A stretch of DNA of 64,000 bases. Origin: Mycolicibacterium peregrinum. GTDB taxonomy: Bacteria > Actinomycetota > Actinomycetes > Mycobacteriales > Mycobacteriaceae. A model generated the notes under the pieces. The model did no database searches and was not told where the DNA came from. It saw only the letters and a list, made by a program, of their open reading frames with translations. Position numbers and translations under genes: made by a program. Location: assembly GCF_002102345.1 (NCBI RefSeq), contig NZ_LQPP01000025.1:124001-188000 (forward strand). The letters are read 5' to 3'. Of this stretch, positions 36,552-54,530 are shown one piece after another. Positions within the stretch are counted from its first letter, which is position 1, and each line of letters begins with the position of its first letter.

Positions 36552-37967
36552 TCACCGCGGCAGTGCGGCCAGGGCGACGTCAGCGGCGTTGACGCCACAC
36601 ATGCCGTGCGCGCCGGGTCCCGGCGGGGTCGCCGCCGAGCACAGGTACATCCCGGGAACACCAATTCGGTAGGGCTGCAGCGTAGTACGTGGACCGAACA
36701 TCAATTGCCGGATGTCCTTGGCTCCGGTACAGATGTCCCCGCCGACGTAGTTGGCGTTGTACACCGACATCTCGGTCGTCGAGCGCACCGCCATCCCGAC
36801 GACCCGGTCGCGGAAACCGGGGGCGAACCGCTCGAACTGGCCGATGATCGCCTCCGTCGCGTCGCCGGTGTAGCCATGTGGCACATGGGCGTACGCATAC
36901 ACCGGATTGATGTCGCCGACGGAGCGGCTGGGATCGGCCACATACTGCTGCCCGACGAGCACGAAAGGTCGCTGCGGCATCCGGCCGGCGTGGATCTCCC
37001 GCTCCGTCGCCGCGACCTCGGCGAAGCTGCCACCCAGATGTACCGTGCCGGCATCCTTGACCGCGGGATTCGTCCACGGCACCGGACCCTGGACCGCGAA
37101 GTCGACCTTGAATGCACCTGGACCGTATCGGAATCCACCCAGACCGCGGGCCACCCGCCGTGGCAGCCGGTCTCCCAGGATGTCGACGACGGCCGTCGGC
37201 GCAAGGTCGAACATCGTCACCTCTGCCGGCGGGAGCTGCGCTGCCGACGTAACGCGGACACCGGTTTCCACCTTGACACCGAGGTCCGCGAGCACCGCAG
37301 CCAACGCATCGGTGATGGCCTGCGAACCGCCCTGCGCCACCGGCCAGCCGTGCCGGTGCCCGGCCGTGATGATGCCGAGGCCGATGGCGGACGTCAACGG
37401 ATAGTGCAGAGGCCGGAAGGTATGGGCCGCAATGCCGCCGAACAACGCCCGGGCGCGCTCGGTACGGAAGATCCGGGCGAACGCCGCCGCGGGCAGCACC
37501 GTGGGCACACCGAACCGGGCCAACGCCACCGGATGCTTGGGCACCCGCAGCAGCGGTCCCATGATGTCCTGCGACAGGGTGTCGAAGTTCGCCGACGGCC
37601 CACCGAAGGCCCGACGCCAGCGGCGGCCGTCCGGTCCGAGAGCCGCTGCGGTGTCGTCGACGCCGCGGTACAGCAGGCCGGCGTCACCCCCGTCGAGAGG
37701 ATGCGCGCAATCGACCTCGGGCCATTTCCAGTGCAGCCCATGGCGTTCCAGCCCGAGACCGCTCAGGAAAGCCGAGCCGACCGCCATCGGGTGGATCGCC
37801 GAGCAGTGATCGTGGATCAGGCCCGCGATCGTGCCCTCGCCGGAACGCACCCCACCGCCGATCTCATCGGCGGCCTCCAGGACAGTGACGTCCAGTCCGG
37901 CCTTGGCCAGGGTGACGGCGGCCGCGAGACCGTTGGGTCCGGCACCGACCACAAGCGCGGTAGTCAT
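36552..37967 (-). CDS. Carotenoid/phytoene dehydrogenase-like FAD oxidoreductase
   Basis: 471 residues. The N-terminal dinucleotide-binding motif is ALVVGAGPNGLAAAVTLAKA followed by an acidic strand end (VLEAAD); the C-terminal FAD-binding motif is PGMYLCSAATPPGPGAHGMC. This places it in the CrtI/amine-oxidase group (Rv3829c-like). Such enzymes desaturate or isomerise polyenes or retinoid-like lipids. I chose the ATG at 37967, where the Rossmann strand starts directly after. It stands alone before accD4 on the minus strand, with no other carotenoid genes nearby, so its substrate is open. Confidence 0.85.
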   Translation of the reverse strand: MTTALVVGAGPNGLAAAVTLAKAGLDVTVLEAADEIGGGVRSGEGTIAGLIHDHCSAIHPMAVGSAFLSGLGLERHGLHWKWPEVDCAHPLDGGDAGLLYRGVDDTAAALGPDGRRWRRAFGGPSANFDTLSQDIMGPLLRVPKHPVALARFGVPTVLPAAAFARIFRTERARALFGGIAAHTFRPLHYPLTSAIGLGIITAGHRHGWPVAQGGSQAITDALAAVLADLGVKVETGVRVTSAAQLPPAEVTMFDLAPTAVVDILGDRLPRRVARGLGGFRYGPGAFKVDFAVQGPVPWTNPAVKDAGTVHLGGSFAEVAATEREIHAGRMPQRPFVLVGQQYVADPSRSVGDINPVYAYAHVPHGYTGDATEAIIGQFERFAPGFRDRVVGMAVRSTTEMSVYNANYVGGDICTGAKDIRQLMFGPRTTLQPYRIGVPGMYLCSAATPPGPGAHGMCGVNAADVALAALPR

Positions 37968-38005
37968 GCGTGGTGCCCTCCTGCCGTACGCCCTGGAAAC
38001 GAAGG

Positions 38006-45021
<7,016 letters not shown>

Positions 45022-45083
45022 ATTCAGGTCACCTTGCATCAGAACGGGCTGGTCGGCCACGTGTCGTTGGCTTAGAGGTTCGG

Positions 45084-46973
45084 TCAGTCCGTCTCGTCGG
45101 GGAACGCGTTGGCGATCTTCCCGCTGCGCAGGCTGCCGTCCAGATACGCGGAGCGGCAGGCCCGACGGCCGATCTTGCCGCTGGAGGTACGCGGGATGGC
45201 ACCGGCCGCGGTCAGCAGCACGTCGCGCACGGTGACACCGTGCCGCACGGCGATCGCGGCCCGGATGTCGTCGGTGATCGGGCCGACTTCGAGCTTGTGG
45301 GAGCCCGGAGCGCGCTCGGCGACGATGACCAGCTGCTCGGAGCTGTCGTCGTCGTCACGGTGCAGACCAGCGTGCGCGTTCTCGAACACCTCGTCGGGCA
45401 GCTGGTTGGCCGGCACCGAGAAGGCCGCGACGTAGCCGGTGCGCAGCGCCTTGCTGGCTTCCTGCGCCGAGTACTCCAGATCCTGCGGGTAGTGGTTGCG
45501 GCCGTCGATGATCACCAGGTCCTTGACGCGGCCGGTGATGTAGAGGTCGCCGTCGTAGAAGGCGCCGTAATCGCCGGTGCGGACCCAGGTGGCGTCGTCG
45601 TCGGCACCCTCGGCGTGGGACGGGCTGGTCCGCGACTTGAGGGTGTTCTGGAAAACCTGGACGGTCTCTTCGGGCTTACCCCAGTAGCCGGTGCCCATGT
45701 TCTGGCCGCTCATCCAGATCTCGCCGACCTGTCCGTCGGGCAGCTCGGTCGCACTCTCGGCGTCGACGATGACGGCCCACTCGGAGACGCCGACCTTGCC
45801 GGCCGAGGCCTGGGCGACCGCCTTGGGCGAGTCCGCGTCCACCTCGACGATCCGACCGGTGTTGAGCTCGTCGCGGTCGACGTAGATGATCTTCGGCTCT
45901 TCGGCGGACGGTGTGGTCGACACCATCAACGTGGCCTCGGCCAAGCCGTAGGACGGCTTGATCGCCTTGGCCGGGAAACCGAACGGGCTGAACGCCTCGT
46001 TGAACCGGCGCACGGTGGCCGCCGAGATCGGCTCGCTCCCGTTGAGCACGGCCTTGACGTTGGAGAGGTCGAGCGGCTCCCCGTCCTTGGGCACACCGCG
46101 CGCGGCGGCGTGATCGAACGCGAAGTTCGGGGCCACCGAGATGACGCCGCCGGTGTCGCCCTCCTTGCGCGCCATCTCACGGATCCAGCGCTCGGGCCGG
46201 CGCACGAACGCGGCCGGGGTCATGAAGGTGAAGTAGTGGCCGATCATCGGTGCGATCAGGCCGGTGACCAGACCCATGTCGTGGAAGAACGGCAGCCAGG
46301 ACAGTCCGCGGTCGCCCTCCTCACCTTCGAGCGCCTCGACGATCTGCACGACGTTGGTGGCCATGTTCAGGTGGGTGATCTGGACACCGGTCGGGATGCG
46401 GGTCGAGCCGGAGGTGTACTGCAGGTAGGCGATGGTCGTCTCGTCGACGTCCTCGAAGTGGACCCAGGTGGCGGCGACGTCGTCGGGCACGGCGTCCACC
46501 GCGATGACACGGGGACGCTGGTTGGCCGGCCGGCTGCGGAAGAACTTGCGGACGCCCTCGGCGGCCTCGGTGGTGGTCAGGATCGCCGCCGGGTGGCAGT
46601 CGTCCAGCACCGCGTGCAGGCGGCCGACGTGGCCGGGCTCGGACGGGTCGAACAGCGGCACCGCGATGCGTCCGGCATAGAGCGCACCGAAGAACGCGAC
46701 GAGGTAGTCCAGGTTCTGCGGGCACAGGATGGCGACGCGGTCACCGGGTTGGGTGACCTGCTGCAGCCGTGCGGCCACCGCCTTGTTGCGGGCGCTGAAC
46801 TGTGCCCAGGTCAGGTCACGGGCGACGCCGTCGCGCTCGGTCGAGAAGTCCAGGAAGCGGTATGCCAGCTTGTCGCTTCGAACCCTGGCCCAACGCTCGA
46901 CGTGCTCGACGATGCTGGCGCCGTCAGGGAACTTGATCTGACCGTCCTTGATGAACGGATTGATGAACGGCAT
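45084..46973 (-). CDS. fadD32: Long-chain fatty-acyl-AMP ligase FadD32 (Rv3801c)
   Basis: 629 residues, ANL superfamily. The phosphate-binding loop is [11 protein letters not shown]; later motifs are [21 protein letters not shown] and [15 protein letters not shown], the last typical of FAAL enzymes. It activates meromycolic acid as acyl-AMP and loads it on the N-terminal ACP of Pks13. AGGAGA is 7 nt before the ATG. It is first in the fadD32-pks13-accD4 operon, separated from pks13 by 62 nt. Confidence 0.97.
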   Translation of the reverse strand: MPFINPFIKDGQIKFPDGASIVEHVERWARVRSDKLAYRFLDFSTERDGVARDLTWAQFSARNKAVAARLQQVTQPGDRVAILCPQNLDYLVAFFGALYAGRIAVPLFDPSEPGHVGRLHAVLDDCHPAAILTTTEAAEGVRKFFRSRPANQRPRVIAVDAVPDDVAATWVHFEDVDETTIAYLQYTSGSTRIPTGVQITHLNMATNVVQIVEALEGEEGDRGLSWLPFFHDMGLVTGLIAPMIGHYFTFMTPAAFVRRPERWIREMARKEGDTGGVISVAPNFAFDHAAARGVPKDGEPLDLSNVKAVLNGSEPISAATVRRFNEAFSPFGFPAKAIKPSYGLAEATLMVSTTPSAEEPKIIYVDRDELNTGRIVEVDADSPKAVAQASAGKVGVSEWAVIVDAESATELPDGQVGEIWMSGQNMGTGYWGKPEETVQVFQNTLKSRTSPSHAEGADDDATWVRTGDYGAFYDGDLYITGRVKDLVIIDGRNHYPQDLEYSAQEASKALRTGYVAAFSVPANQLPDEVFENAHAGLHRDDDDSSEQLVIVAERAPGSHKLEVGPITDDIRAAIAVRHGVTVRDVLLTAAGAIPRTSSGKIGRRACRSAYLDGSLRSGKIANAFPDETD

Positions 46974-47227
46974 ATAACTCTCCTGTCAGAGCCGTACTCG
47001 TCGCGTTGTCGCACGTCACTGGAGGTGCGTTGCAGCCACTCGGGCGGCCGTACGTACCCAAACCCGGACGATCGTACCGGGCGCGGCGACCACGCCTACG
47101 AGTCAGCTGACGGCTCTAGTCAACCAACCACGCATGCGCAAAGCTCTTATTTTTCTCTTAATGTTAAGGGACCGTGACGGTCCCGGCCAAATCCGCCACG
47201 CGAGTCGCGGTCCGGGCGTGTTCGGCG
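46974..47227 (-). promoter_or_regulatory. fadD32 promoter region with palindrome CTTAA-TG-TTAAG
   Basis: A 254-bp gap between the Rv3802c-like gene and fadD32. It contains an AT-rich block (47143-47168) ending in the palindrome CTTAATGTTAAG (47157-47168), unusual in this GC-rich region, and a minus-strand TTGACT (47118-47123). It is the only place for the operon promoter. I could not fix a -10 with confidence. Confidence 0.4.
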
Positions 47228-48241
47228 TCAACCGTGCTTGGGGTGCGGCGCGTTGTCCACCAGGCCCTTGGCCCAGCTCAACGTCCACTGCGTGGCAGTC
47301 TCCCCGTTCTCCACCCAGAACTGCGGGGTGTTGTACAGAGCGTGCACCGGTCCGGCCGCGCTGCCGGTCAGTGTCTCCAGGGTCTTCGGCAGGTTGAAGA
47401 TCGAGAACGCCTCCTCCGGCGCCGAGCAGATCAGGTCTCCCTTGCCGCAGATCTGGTTGGTCCGGTCGTTGAGCGCCCCGAAGCCGCCCTGCCGCGGTCC
47501 CGTCATGGTCAGGCCCATCTCGGACAGCACCGGCACCTCGTGCAGCGTGATCTCCGCTCCCTGGCCGGGCGGGTTGGGACCGATGTCCTGCCCGACACCG
47601 AGCTGGCGGCGCCCGTCGGCGATCAACGTCACGCCAAGCACCAGATCCTCGTCCACCGGGCCGCGACCGTTGCCGATATCGCTGGCCAGGTCCCCACCGA
47701 TCACCGCGCCCTGCGAGAACCCGGCGATCACATAGCTGGTCAGCGGGCACCGGTCGTTCATGTCCGTCATCGCCTTGACCGCGGTGCGCTTCCCCTCGGC
47801 GCGGCTGTCGTTGTAGGACATCTGCTTGTCGGCGGCGAACGGGTTATGGAACTGCGCGGTGTAGGGCACCGTGTAGACCTCGAGCCGGTCCTTGCCGAAC
47901 TGCTCGGACATCGGCCGGCTGATGTTCGTCATCAGCGACAGCGGGAACTGCGTCGGATTGAACGGGTCGTCCTGTGGCGAGGACTCCCAGGTGCCGGGGA
48001 TCGAAACCAGCATCACGTCGGGGCAGTCGGCGGACTGGAACTCCGGGCGCGGCTTACGTGGCGTCGACGGGCCCGGAACCCCGGCCGGCGGCTGGGCCGA
48101 CGGCGGCGCCGACGGGCTCTCGGGGCGACGCAGGTAGATCACCACGATGGACACCACCAGCACCACGACGAGTGCCATCGCCCCGGCGGCGATCAGTGCC
48201 AGGATGCGGTGCCGCTTCCGGCGGCCGGCATTTTTTGCCAT
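47228..48241 (-). CDS. Cutinase-like lipase/thioesterase (Rv3802c, Culp6)
   Basis: 337 residues. A short basic N terminus, a membrane anchor ([20 protein letters not shown]), a Pro-rich spacer (about 40-65), then an alpha/beta-hydrolase cutinase domain with nucleophile motif GFSQGAV. Rv3802c has phospholipase A and thioesterase activity, is thought essential, and affects mycolate metabolism outside the membrane. GAGGAG lies upstream of the ATG. It follows the DUF732 gene on the minus strand and precedes fadD32. Confidence 0.93.
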   Translation of the reverse strand: MAKNAGRRKRHRILALIAAGAMALVVVLVVSIVVIYLRRPESPSAPPSAQPPAGVPGPSTPRKPRPEFQSADCPDVMLVSIPGTWESSPQDDPFNPTQFPLSLMTNISRPMSEQFGKDRLEVYTVPYTAQFHNPFAADKQMSYNDSRAEGKRTAVKAMTDMNDRCPLTSYVIAGFSQGAVIGGDLASDIGNGRGPVDEDLVLGVTLIADGRRQLGVGQDIGPNPPGQGAEITLHEVPVLSEMGLTMTGPRQGGFGALNDRTNQICGKGDLICSAPEEAFSIFNLPKTLETLTGSAAGPVHALYNTPQFWVENGETATQWTLSWAKGLVDNAPHPKHG

Positions 48242-48283
48242 GGGTTACTCGGGCTCCTCGCGTGCGGTGCGGTGATCTGCTTG

Positions 48284-48730
48284 TCAGCAGAGATGTTCGG
48301 TGGCGATACGGATGTAGTCGGTGGCGGCGGCGTCGATCTCGCCGGACGTCGGGCTTTCGGAGGTATGGGCAGCCCGGACATCGCTACGCACCAACGGCAG
48401 GACGAAATCCCGTACCGCCTGGTCGTTCAGCTTGGCGGCGTGAGCCTGGCACACGTACGACCCGATCGACAGCGCCAGCAGCTCACTGGACGGGTTGATC
48501 CCCGTGTCCTTGAGCTTGTCGAGATACAGGTGCTGCTGCGACGTGAGGTCCAGCTCACCGGGGTGGCCCTGCTGAGGTTGCGCGGACACCGCCTGTGGCT
48601 GCGCACCGTTGACCTGTGACGTCGGCAGGGCCAGCGGCGCCATGATGTCGCCGCCCGCGTCGCAAGCCGTGAGCAACGACGCAGCGGACACCGCTGCCAC
48701 CAGGGTGGCCGACCGTACCGTGTGCTGCAC
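48284..48730 (-). CDS. DUF732-type lipoprotein
   Basis: 148 residues. The N terminus is a lipoprotein signal with lipobox LLTAC, so the mature protein begins at Cys about residue 23 and is anchored outside the membrane. The C-terminal half has two cysteines (SYVCQAH and the terminal EHLC) and the small helical pattern of DUF732 proteins, which occur widely in mycobacteria without known function. I chose the GTG at 48730, preceded by GGTGGA. It lies between fbpD and the Rv3802c-like gene in a minus-strand run. Confidence 0.75.
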   Translation of the reverse strand: MQHTVRSATLVAAVSAASLLTACDAGGDIMAPLALPTSQVNGAQPQAVSAQPQQGHPGELDLTSQQHLYLDKLKDTGINPSSELLALSIGSYVCQAHAAKLNDQAVRDFVLPLVRSDVRAAHTSESPTSGEIDAAATDYIRIATEHLC

Positions 48731-48805
48731 GCTTCCACCGTACCGGCTGGTGAAAAGTGCCCCGGCGCAGCTGATTCTGGCCACTACGGCCGCCCGCCCG
48801 GACCG

Positions 48806-49720
48806 CTACTTGATGGTCGCGACCAGCTCACCCGACATCTGTGCCAGCTGCGGCGCCCAGCTACCCCAGTCATGCTGGCCCCCGGCCGGCATGTCGAAGT
48901 GGCCGTTGCTGCCACCGACCGAGCGGTAGTGCTGGTAGAAGGACCGGTTGCTGCCCTGCGCCAGATCGCAGACACCGATCATGGCAGCCGGATCACTGCA
49001 TGTCAGCGCGGCGGGGCTGTACACCCAGAGCCGGGTGTTGGCATCGGCCAGCAACTGCACGTGCACGTCGGGGTCATGCCACTTCCAGCGGCCCAGCTGT
49101 GGGGCACCCCACATGCCGTAGCTGTCCACCCCGCCGAACTGCGCCATACCCGCGGTGATCGCGCCGTTGAGAGTGGTGGCCGACGGAGTCAGGAAACCCG
49201 ACAGCGATCCGGCGAAGCGGTACCGATCGGGGTGGAACGCGGCCAGCGTCAGCGCGGCCGTACCGCCCTGCGAGGCGCCCACGACCCCGTGCCCGCCCGG
49301 GGCCAGCCCCTTGTTGGCGGCCAGCCAGTCCGGCAGCTCGGCAGAGAGGAAGGTCTCCCACTGCTTGCTGCCGTCCTGCTCCCAGTTCGTGTAGAGGCTG
49401 AACGCGCCACCGGCGGGGGCCGCCACCGAGATACCCCGGCCGGCCAGGGTCGACATCGCATGACCCGCATTGACCCAGTTGCTGACATCGGGGGCCGCGT
49501 TGAACGCATCGAGCAGGATCACCGCGTGCGGGCCACCGCCCTGGAACGCCACCGGAATGTCACGACCCATGGCCGCCGACGGGACCATCAGGTACTCGAC
49601 ACCATTGGCCCGGGCCGGAGCGCTCGTCGTCGCCGAGACGGCCCACAGACCGGCACCGAGCACCGGGGCCAACAGGGCCAGCAGCATCGTCCGCATCAGA
49701 CTCAACGCACGCCTCATCAT
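48806..49720 (-). CDS. fbpD: Antigen-85-like secreted protein FbpD/MPT51 (Rv3803c)
   Basis: 304 residues: a signal peptide ending near ARANG and an alpha/beta-hydrolase domain ([35 protein letters not shown]). It resembles MPT51, an Ag85 relative without mycolyltransferase activity. In this copy a Ser (GASQGG) and a His (GGQHDW) stand at triad positions, but the Glu seen in FbpA (KPGELGG) is absent, the equivalent stretch being YSPAALTCSDPA. It is probably a binding or adhesion protein rather than an enzyme. GGGAGAGG precedes the double ATG at 49720/49717. Confidence 0.92.
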   Translation of the reverse strand: MMRRALSLMRTMLLALLAPVLGAGLWAVSATTSAPARANGVEYLMVPSAAMGRDIPVAFQGGGPHAVILLDAFNAAPDVSNWVNAGHAMSTLAGRGISVAAPAGGAFSLYTNWEQDGSKQWETFLSAELPDWLAANKGLAPGGHGVVGASQGGTAALTLAAFHPDRYRFAGSLSGFLTPSATTLNGAITAGMAQFGGVDSYGMWGAPQLGRWKWHDPDVHVQLLADANTRLWVYSPAALTCSDPAAMIGVCDLAQGSNRSFYQHYRSVGGSNGHFDMPAGGQHDWGSWAPQLAQMSGELVATIK

Positions 49721-49818
49721 CAACCTCTCCCGCTGCCGGTCGCTCGAAGTGCCCCCGCACACCTAACCCGCGTTGTAGTGAACCACATCGCAACCACAGC
49801 CGGGGCCCAGAAACGGCT

Positions 49819-49851
49819 GACGGCGGCGACCCCGTGGGGTTCGCCGCCGTC
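49819..49851 (-). terminator. Terminator downstream of fbpA
   Basis: The stem GACGGCGGCGA / TCGCCGCCGTC (11 bp) is extended by CCCC/GGGG with one bulged T and a 2-nt loop. It lies 42 nt past the fbpA stop codon on the minus strand, separating fbpA from fbpD. Confidence 0.8.
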
Positions 49852-49893
49852 TTCCGTATTGCTAGCTGCGTTGGATCGCTACCTGCCGCCGGA

Positions 49894-50952
<1,059 letters not shown>

Positions 50953-51024
50953 TCACGTGCCCGTGTAGTCAACCACACGAGCTCGTGTTGCTTCTCTGCA
51001 GCAGTTGTCGTCCCTGGTCGCCCC

Positions 51025-51480
51025 TCAGCCGTTGATGGTCGCGATCAGGTCTGGTTCGCGGGCCCGCAGTTGAGCGGCCCGGTACGGCCGGGCGTGGTTG
51101 CCCGCCGGGGGAAAATGAGAGCTCCCGTCGCTGCCGCCCGCCTTGGAGTGGGCAGCCTGAAAGTCCTTGTTGCACTTGATCGGGTCGGTGCGCGTCCTTG
51201 CTCCGGTGCGCAATGCCGGGAGCGACGCCGCATGGGTGGACCGGCCCGGGTGGTAGGCCGACATGTTCGACGCGGCCCCGCCCGACATCGACAATCCCTC
51301 CACAGCGTTCCCGGCCCGGACGACCTGCCTGTCGGCGGCCATATGACCCGGGAACTCCTGTGTGAGGAAGGTCTCGCGAGACAACGCGCCGGCCGTGGCC
51401 GTCGGTAAGCGCCGACCCCAAGGGTGCATACCGGAGACACCAGAGGTCAGCATCGGTTTCTCGTACCGTCCGTTCAAGAT
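51025..51480 (-). pseudogene. Decayed antigen-85 (fbp) paralogue
   Basis: The minus-strand frame still reads like Ag85 in blocks: LTSGVSGMHPWG (Fbp[13 protein letters not shown]), ETFLTQEFPGHMAADRQVV, the nucleophile motif GLSMSGGAAS, SAYHPG, and at the C end SKAGGSDGSSHFPPAGNHARPY and EPDLIATING. The N-terminal third, signal peptide and about 90 residues between the Ser and His blocks, including the Glu, are missing. It lies between fbpA and aftB on the same strand. It is probably a non-functional relic of a tandem duplication. Confidence 0.8.
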
Positions 51481-51568
51481 CGATCACGCGGGCTCGTCTG
51501 GGTATCGGTGCCGCCCGCCCGGGCGTTACCGAATACACAGAATTCAGTCCTAACGATCTCGCGCGCGG

Positions 51569-53611
51569 TCACGGTCCGGTGGCGGGCATCCCCGTGTACG
51601 GCGGGTTCTTGGGCTCGGGTACCGGTAGGCCGCACCGCTTCAGGTCATAGAGCGGCACGCGATCGATCCGGTACTTGGTGAACTCGTACGCGTGCGCGAG
51701 GTTGGACAGGAACCGCCGCGGGCTCATCTCGCCGCGCACCGAGTTCAGCATCGACTCGGTGGCCGGGCAGTCCAGTGCGGCCTCCGCCTGCGAGATCCAG
51801 TCCTCGTCCAGGTAGGGCGGGATCCACTGCCTGGTCTTGAGGAAGGGCCCTTCGGCCACCGCCCAGTCCGGGAACAGGTTCTTGTCGTGGCCGATGCGCC
51901 CGTCGGTCAGCCGCTGGGTGTGCATCGCCAGCGGATTCGTCAGACCGATCTGGTCGATGACCCGCACATCGAGTCCGACGTTCATGCCGAGCATGCCCAT
52001 GTTGGTGAAAAACACGGTGTGCGGGGTCTTCAGCGCCCGACGGTCCGCCGGACTCAGATCCGCCGGCGGCGGATAGGCGGGGACGACGTCCCACTGGTCA
52101 TAGTTGCCCGACGGCAACAGCAGCGCCCCGTCGGGGGTGTTGTCGATCGCGGTCAGCACCGCGCGCATCCGGGGATAGTCCAGGTAGTCGGCGGCGGTCA
52201 GCGGGTGCGCGTGACCGGTGGCCTGCGAGTAGAACCGGCGCTCGTCGACGATTCCGGTGTAGGTGACGCGGGTGCCGTCGGCCCCGAGGCCCGGCGAGTT
52301 GGCGGCCCAGATCGACCAGCCCACCACCGAGGCCCACAACACGCTGGTGGCCGCGGCCAGCAGGTAGCCGGTTTCCCGGGTGAACCTGGTGCCGTCGGGC
52401 AGCACGACCGGGATGACCGCGACGGGCATCAGAATGCAGAACAGCGGGGTGAGCAGCACCCGGCCGTGCATGAAGTCACCACCCTGGCGCACCCAGTAGA
52501 TGCCCTGCAGCAATCCACTGGCGAACATGAAAAGCACTACGGCGGCGGGACTCTGGACGGTGCGGGCCAACCAGCCGTACCCGCGGGGCACCTGATGGCG
52601 CACCCACCACGGCCGGGTCCGCGTGGTCAGCAACACCGCGCCCAGGGCGGCCAGCAACAGCACCGGCACCCACAGCAGGTAGGGGTGGTTGAAATTGGTG
52701 AGATAGGTCAGGCCCTGAGCCCACTTGGACCCCGACGCGTCCTTGGCCACCGCGGTGCCCGGCACGATCAGCCCGTAGTAACCCATCCGGAAGATCTGGT
52801 AGGCGACCGGCAGCAGTCCGCCGGCCACCAAGATCAGAACGCGGCGACGCCAGCCCCGGGCAGCGATCAGCATCATGACCAGTACGCCACCGCCGATCAA
52901 CGCCAACTCGGGGCGGATCAGCACACTCAGCCCGGCCAAGGTCGCCAGCGCACCGTCGAAATACTTGCTGGACGCCGGATTCGGCGCCCCCTTGGCGACG
53001 CCGCGGCGCGTCGCCGGGGCCGCGCGCAGGGCCTGCGACCAGCACACCAACATCCACCACAGCAGGCCCAGATAGGCCAGTACCAAACCGTTTTCGAGCC
53101 CCGACGTCGCGAAGTCGCGGGCCGGCGGGACAGCGATGTAGACCAGCGCACCGGCGGGCAGCAGCAGGGCACGGCGGCCCTGCAGGCTCGGGGCGTACAG
53201 CCGGCCGGTGCCGAGCATCGCCAGGACGACACCGAGCACACTCAGCGTCAGCGCGAGGGCCAGCGCCACATACTCCATCCGGACCGAACCGCCGAGCCAG
53301 GCACCCAGCGTCACCAGATAGGTCCACGCGGTGGAGGTGTTGGCCTCGATCCGCTCACCCGCATTGAAGACGGGACCGTTGCCCGCCAGCAGATTTCGGA
53401 CCGTCCGCAGCACGATCAGACCGTCGTCGGCGATCCAACGGCGTTGCCAGGCGCCCCAGCCGAACAGCCCGGCCACCACGACCACACTCACCCACAGGCT
53501 GACCCGCACCGAGATGTCGTAGGGGAATACCGGCCACCGCGCCAACCGCGCACCCACGCCGCCGGCCAGGCGGCGCAGCGTAATCCGGTCAGCTGAAGTA
53601 GATGGCTGCAC
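51569..53611 (-). CDS. aftB: Arabinofuranosyltransferase AftB (Rv3805c)
   Basis: 680 residues, GT-C family. The first helix is SLWVSVVVVAGLFGWGAW; the first periplasmic loop contains the acidic pair IADDGLIVLRT expected for the active site; about nine more helices run to residue 450, then a periplasmic domain (HTVFFTNMGMLGMNVGLDV). AftB adds the terminal beta(1-2) arabinose that carries mycolates. It starts with the ATG at 53611, overlapping ubiA by 23 nt, giving a slightly longer N terminus than usual; a later start is possible. Confidence 0.94.
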   Translation of the reverse strand: MQPSTSADRITLRRLAGGVGARLARWPVFPYDISVRVSLWVSVVVVAGLFGWGAWQRRWIADDGLIVLRTVRNLLAGNGPVFNAGERIEANTSTAWTYLVTLGAWLGGSVRMEYVALALALTLSVLGVVLAMLGTGRLYAPSLQGRRALLLPAGALVYIAVPPARDFATSGLENGLVLAYLGLLWWMLVCWSQALRAAPATRRGVAKGAPNPASSKYFDGALATLAGLSVLIRPELALIGGGVLVMMLIAARGWRRRVLILVAGGLLPVAYQIFRMGYYGLIVPGTAVAKDASGSKWAQGLTYLTNFNHPYLLWVPVLLLAALGAVLLTTRTRPWWVRHQVPRGYGWLARTVQSPAAVVLFMFASGLLQGIYWVRQGGDFMHGRVLLTPLFCILMPVAVIPVVLPDGTRFTRETGYLLAAATSVLWASVVGWSIWAANSPGLGADGTRVTYTGIVDERRFYSQATGHAHPLTAADYLDYPRMRAVLTAIDNTPDGALLLPSGNYDQWDVVPAYPPPADLSPADRRALKTPHTVFFTNMGMLGMNVGLDVRVIDQIGLTNPLAMHTQRLTDGRIGHDKNLFPDWAVAEGPFLKTRQWIPPYLDEDWISQAEAALDCPATESMLNSVRGEMSPRRFLSNLAHAYEFTKYRIDRVPLYDLKRCGLPVPEPKNPPYTGMPATGP

Positions 53612-54530
53612 CGATGGTTCCGATCCAGGCCAGGAACAGGATCTGCAGCACTCGGTCTTTCAGCGCAATCTCCTCAGGCTCACCGGCGATGCCACCGTCG
53701 ATGTCAACCGCATAGCGCAGGATCGCGATCGTGAACGGAACCATCGTGATCGCGTACCAGGATGCGTCCTGGCCGTCGAGCCCCAGCGCGTCGTTGGCGC
53801 TGTCGCGCCCGAAGGCCCACAGGCCGTAGCAGAGCACCATCGCGGTGGCCGACAGCGTCCAGACGAACCGCAGGTAGCTGCTCGTGTAGCGCTCCAGCGA
53901 CTTGCGGATCTTGGCCCCGGTACGCTCGGCCAATTGCAGCTCGGCATAACGCTTTCCGGCGGCCATGAACAGCGAGCCGAAGGCCATCACCAACAGGAAC
54001 CACTGTGACAGCGGGATATCGGCGGCCACGCCACCGGCGATCGCGCGGAGCAGGAACCCCGAGGACACGATGCAGATGTCGAGCACGGCCTGGTGTTTGA
54101 GCCCGAAGCAGTACGCGAGCTGGATGGCGATGTAGACCGCCATCACCAGCGCCAGATCGGGGGTCAGCAGCCACGAGATGCCGAGCGAGGCCACCGCGAG
54201 AACAACGGCCAGTGTGTAGGCCATCCACTCCGGCACGACGCCGGCGGCGATTGGCCGGAACCGTTTCGTCGGATGCGCGCGGTCGGCCTCGACGTCACGG
54301 GCATCGTTGATGAGGTAGATCGACGACGCGGCCAGGCAGAACACCACGAACGCGATCGACACCTTGTAGGCGAGGTCGCCGTAGTCGTACTCGATGCCGC
54401 TGCCGACGGCGGCCAACGGGGCCGCCAGCACGAGCAGATTCTTGATCCACTGACGCGGACGGACGGCCTTGATCAGCCCAGTGGCCAGATTCTTCGGCGG
54501 ACCGAGTTCCGGCACCACTTCCTCACTCAT
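53589..54530 (-). CDS. ubiA: Decaprenyl-phosphate 5-phosphoribosyltransferase UbiA/DprP (Rv3806c)
   Basis: 313 residues, UbiA prenyltransferase fold with nine helices. The first Asp-rich motif is LINDARDVEADRAHPTKRFR (NDxxDxxxD); the second half has a reduced motif near the end (LRYAVDIDGGIAGEPEE). It joins PRPP and decaprenyl phosphate, the first committed step to decaprenylphosphoryl-arabinose. Mutations in M. tuberculosis raise ethambutol resistance. It overlaps the PAP2 phosphatase gene by 4 nt (54527-54530) and aftB by 23 nt. Confidence 0.95.
   Translation of the reverse strand: MSEEVVPELGPPKNLATGLIKAVRPRQWIKNLLVLAAPLAAVGSGIEYDYGDLAYKVSIAFVVFCLAASSIYLINDARDVEADRAHPTKRFRPIAAGVVPEWMAYTLAVVLAVASLGISWLLTPDLALVMAVYIAIQLAYCFGLKHQAVLDICIVSSGFLLRAIAGGVAADIPLSQWFLLVMAFGSLFMAAGKRYAELQLAERTGAKIRKSLERYTSSYLRFVWTLSATAMVLCYGLWAFGRDSANDALGLDGQDASWYAITMVPFTIAILRYAVDIDGGIAGEPEEIALKDRVLQILFLAWIGTIGAAIYFS

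Noticed and set aside
50969..51538. A 189-codon minus-strand frame in the fbp relic interval
   Set aside because: It reads a different frame from the one showing Ag85 homology and has no recognisable motif.
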